DNA from: Lutraria lutraria
Lineage: Eukaryota > Mollusca > Bivalvia > Venerida > Mactridae
DNA length: 64,000 nucleotides
Direction: 5' to 3'
Assembly: GCA_964023205.1 (NCBI GenBank)
Contig: OZ026840.1
Location: 27,160,064-27,224,063 of the forward strand
The position numbers were made by a program, and so were the translations under genes. Shown here one piece after another: positions 63,801-64,000 of the stretch. The notes beneath the pieces are model-generated. The model made no database searches. It was not told the DNA's origin and worked only from the letters and a program-made list of their open reading frames with translations. Position 1 is the first letter of the stretch. Each line of letters opens with the position of its first letter.

Positions 63801-64000
63801 TTTTAATTCATTATGCAGAAATCATAAACTTTGTTTCCATTCAATTTCTGCATTATCAGACATATGTTTTTAAAATTTTAGTGCAGGAAGAAAATGCTAT
63901 GCCAGTGCGCTAAAAGTTATCAGATAAATATAGTCCAAATTAAATTAGGCATGCAGGCCTGATGCAGAAACACCACCTAAAGTGCCCGCTGGCGTTCGAC
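54841..64000. repeat. Tandem array of a 1441-bp unit, running off the window
   Basis: The same landmarks recur every 1441 bp, e.g. GACTGGGACACAGGAAGAC at 54849, 56290, 57731, 59172, 60613, 62054 and 63495. That gives about 6.4 regular units in view with no right boundary. Units look nearly identical by eye. Copies from 57.7 kb on share ATCCCATTTGG and GAATAATGAC where the first two have ATCCACTTTGG and GAATATTGAC. Each unit carries the same two minus-strand short frames (68 and 98 codons) with no recognisable domain, preserved because the DNA is homogenised. No RNA gene was recognised in the unit. Confidence 0.95.

Noticed and set aside
54841..64000. Repeated 98- and 68-codon frames in each 1441-bp unit as a tandem gene family
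   Set aside because: They are conserved only because the DNA is homogenised. The diverged edge unit breaks the frame, there is no domain, and composition is ordinary for AT-rich DNA.

Overview
This window looks like nuclear genomic DNA of an animal, most likely a bivalve mollusc. The basis is inference. The DNA is AT-rich with no compact operons, the exon-like pieces carry GT/AG splice signals, and several dispersed repeats resemble families I know from bivalve genomes: a tRNA-headed SINE, the repeat beginning AACAAGAGGGCC with its GACCTAGTTTTTGACC units, and Mutator-like transposase genes. I see no intact conserved host gene. Almost everything I can support is mobile DNA or satellite DNA.

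Layout. 0-3.4 kb: spliced, decayed remains of a Mutator-like transposase gene on the minus strand. 3.8-9.1 kb: small fold-back elements, a tRNA-like sequence, a tRNA-derived SINE and an 834-bp element with 24-bp terminal inverted repeats (TIRs). 10.47-15.79 kb: a 5.3-kb element with CAGGG ends, near-perfect TIRs and a 7-bp target-site duplication (TSD). Inside it sits a 2.47-kb element with identical 67-bp TIRs and a 5-bp TSD. A 683-bp CAGGG-ended element with a 6-bp TSD follows 59 bp later. 16.8-20.8 kb: a bivalve-type repeat made of ~155-bp units, then a 2-kb imperfect inverted repeat. 21.5-24 kb: a locally GC-richer stretch with phase-compatible exon candidates of an unrecognised minus-strand gene.

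26.9-44 kb is a large AT-rich satellite-like domain. First come ~575-bp units (27.2-31.4 kb) interrupted by a LINE that has lost its reverse transcriptase. Next is a higher-order array with a ~2.02-kb period built from ~220-bp monomers plus ~1-kb linker blocks (clearest at 34.2-40 kb), interrupted by a LINE 3' fragment and, further right, a 198-bp MITE with an 8-bp TSD. 45-51 kb holds minisatellites, a ~583-bp duplication, a CTG/GAT-rich tract, a 686-bp fold-back element and the C-terminus of a mariner transposase. From about 51.8 kb an ~873-bp duplication leads into a tandem array of a 1441-bp unit that runs off the right end, with about 7.4 copies visible. Its outermost copy is diverged and carries ~120 bp that the other copies lack. 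The inner copies look nearly identical.

How it works together: no metabolic or signalling system can be read here. The window records successive transposon insertions, including one clear nesting, and at least three independent tandem amplifications. Most short open frames in the window are chance or repeat-borne and are not annotated as genes.
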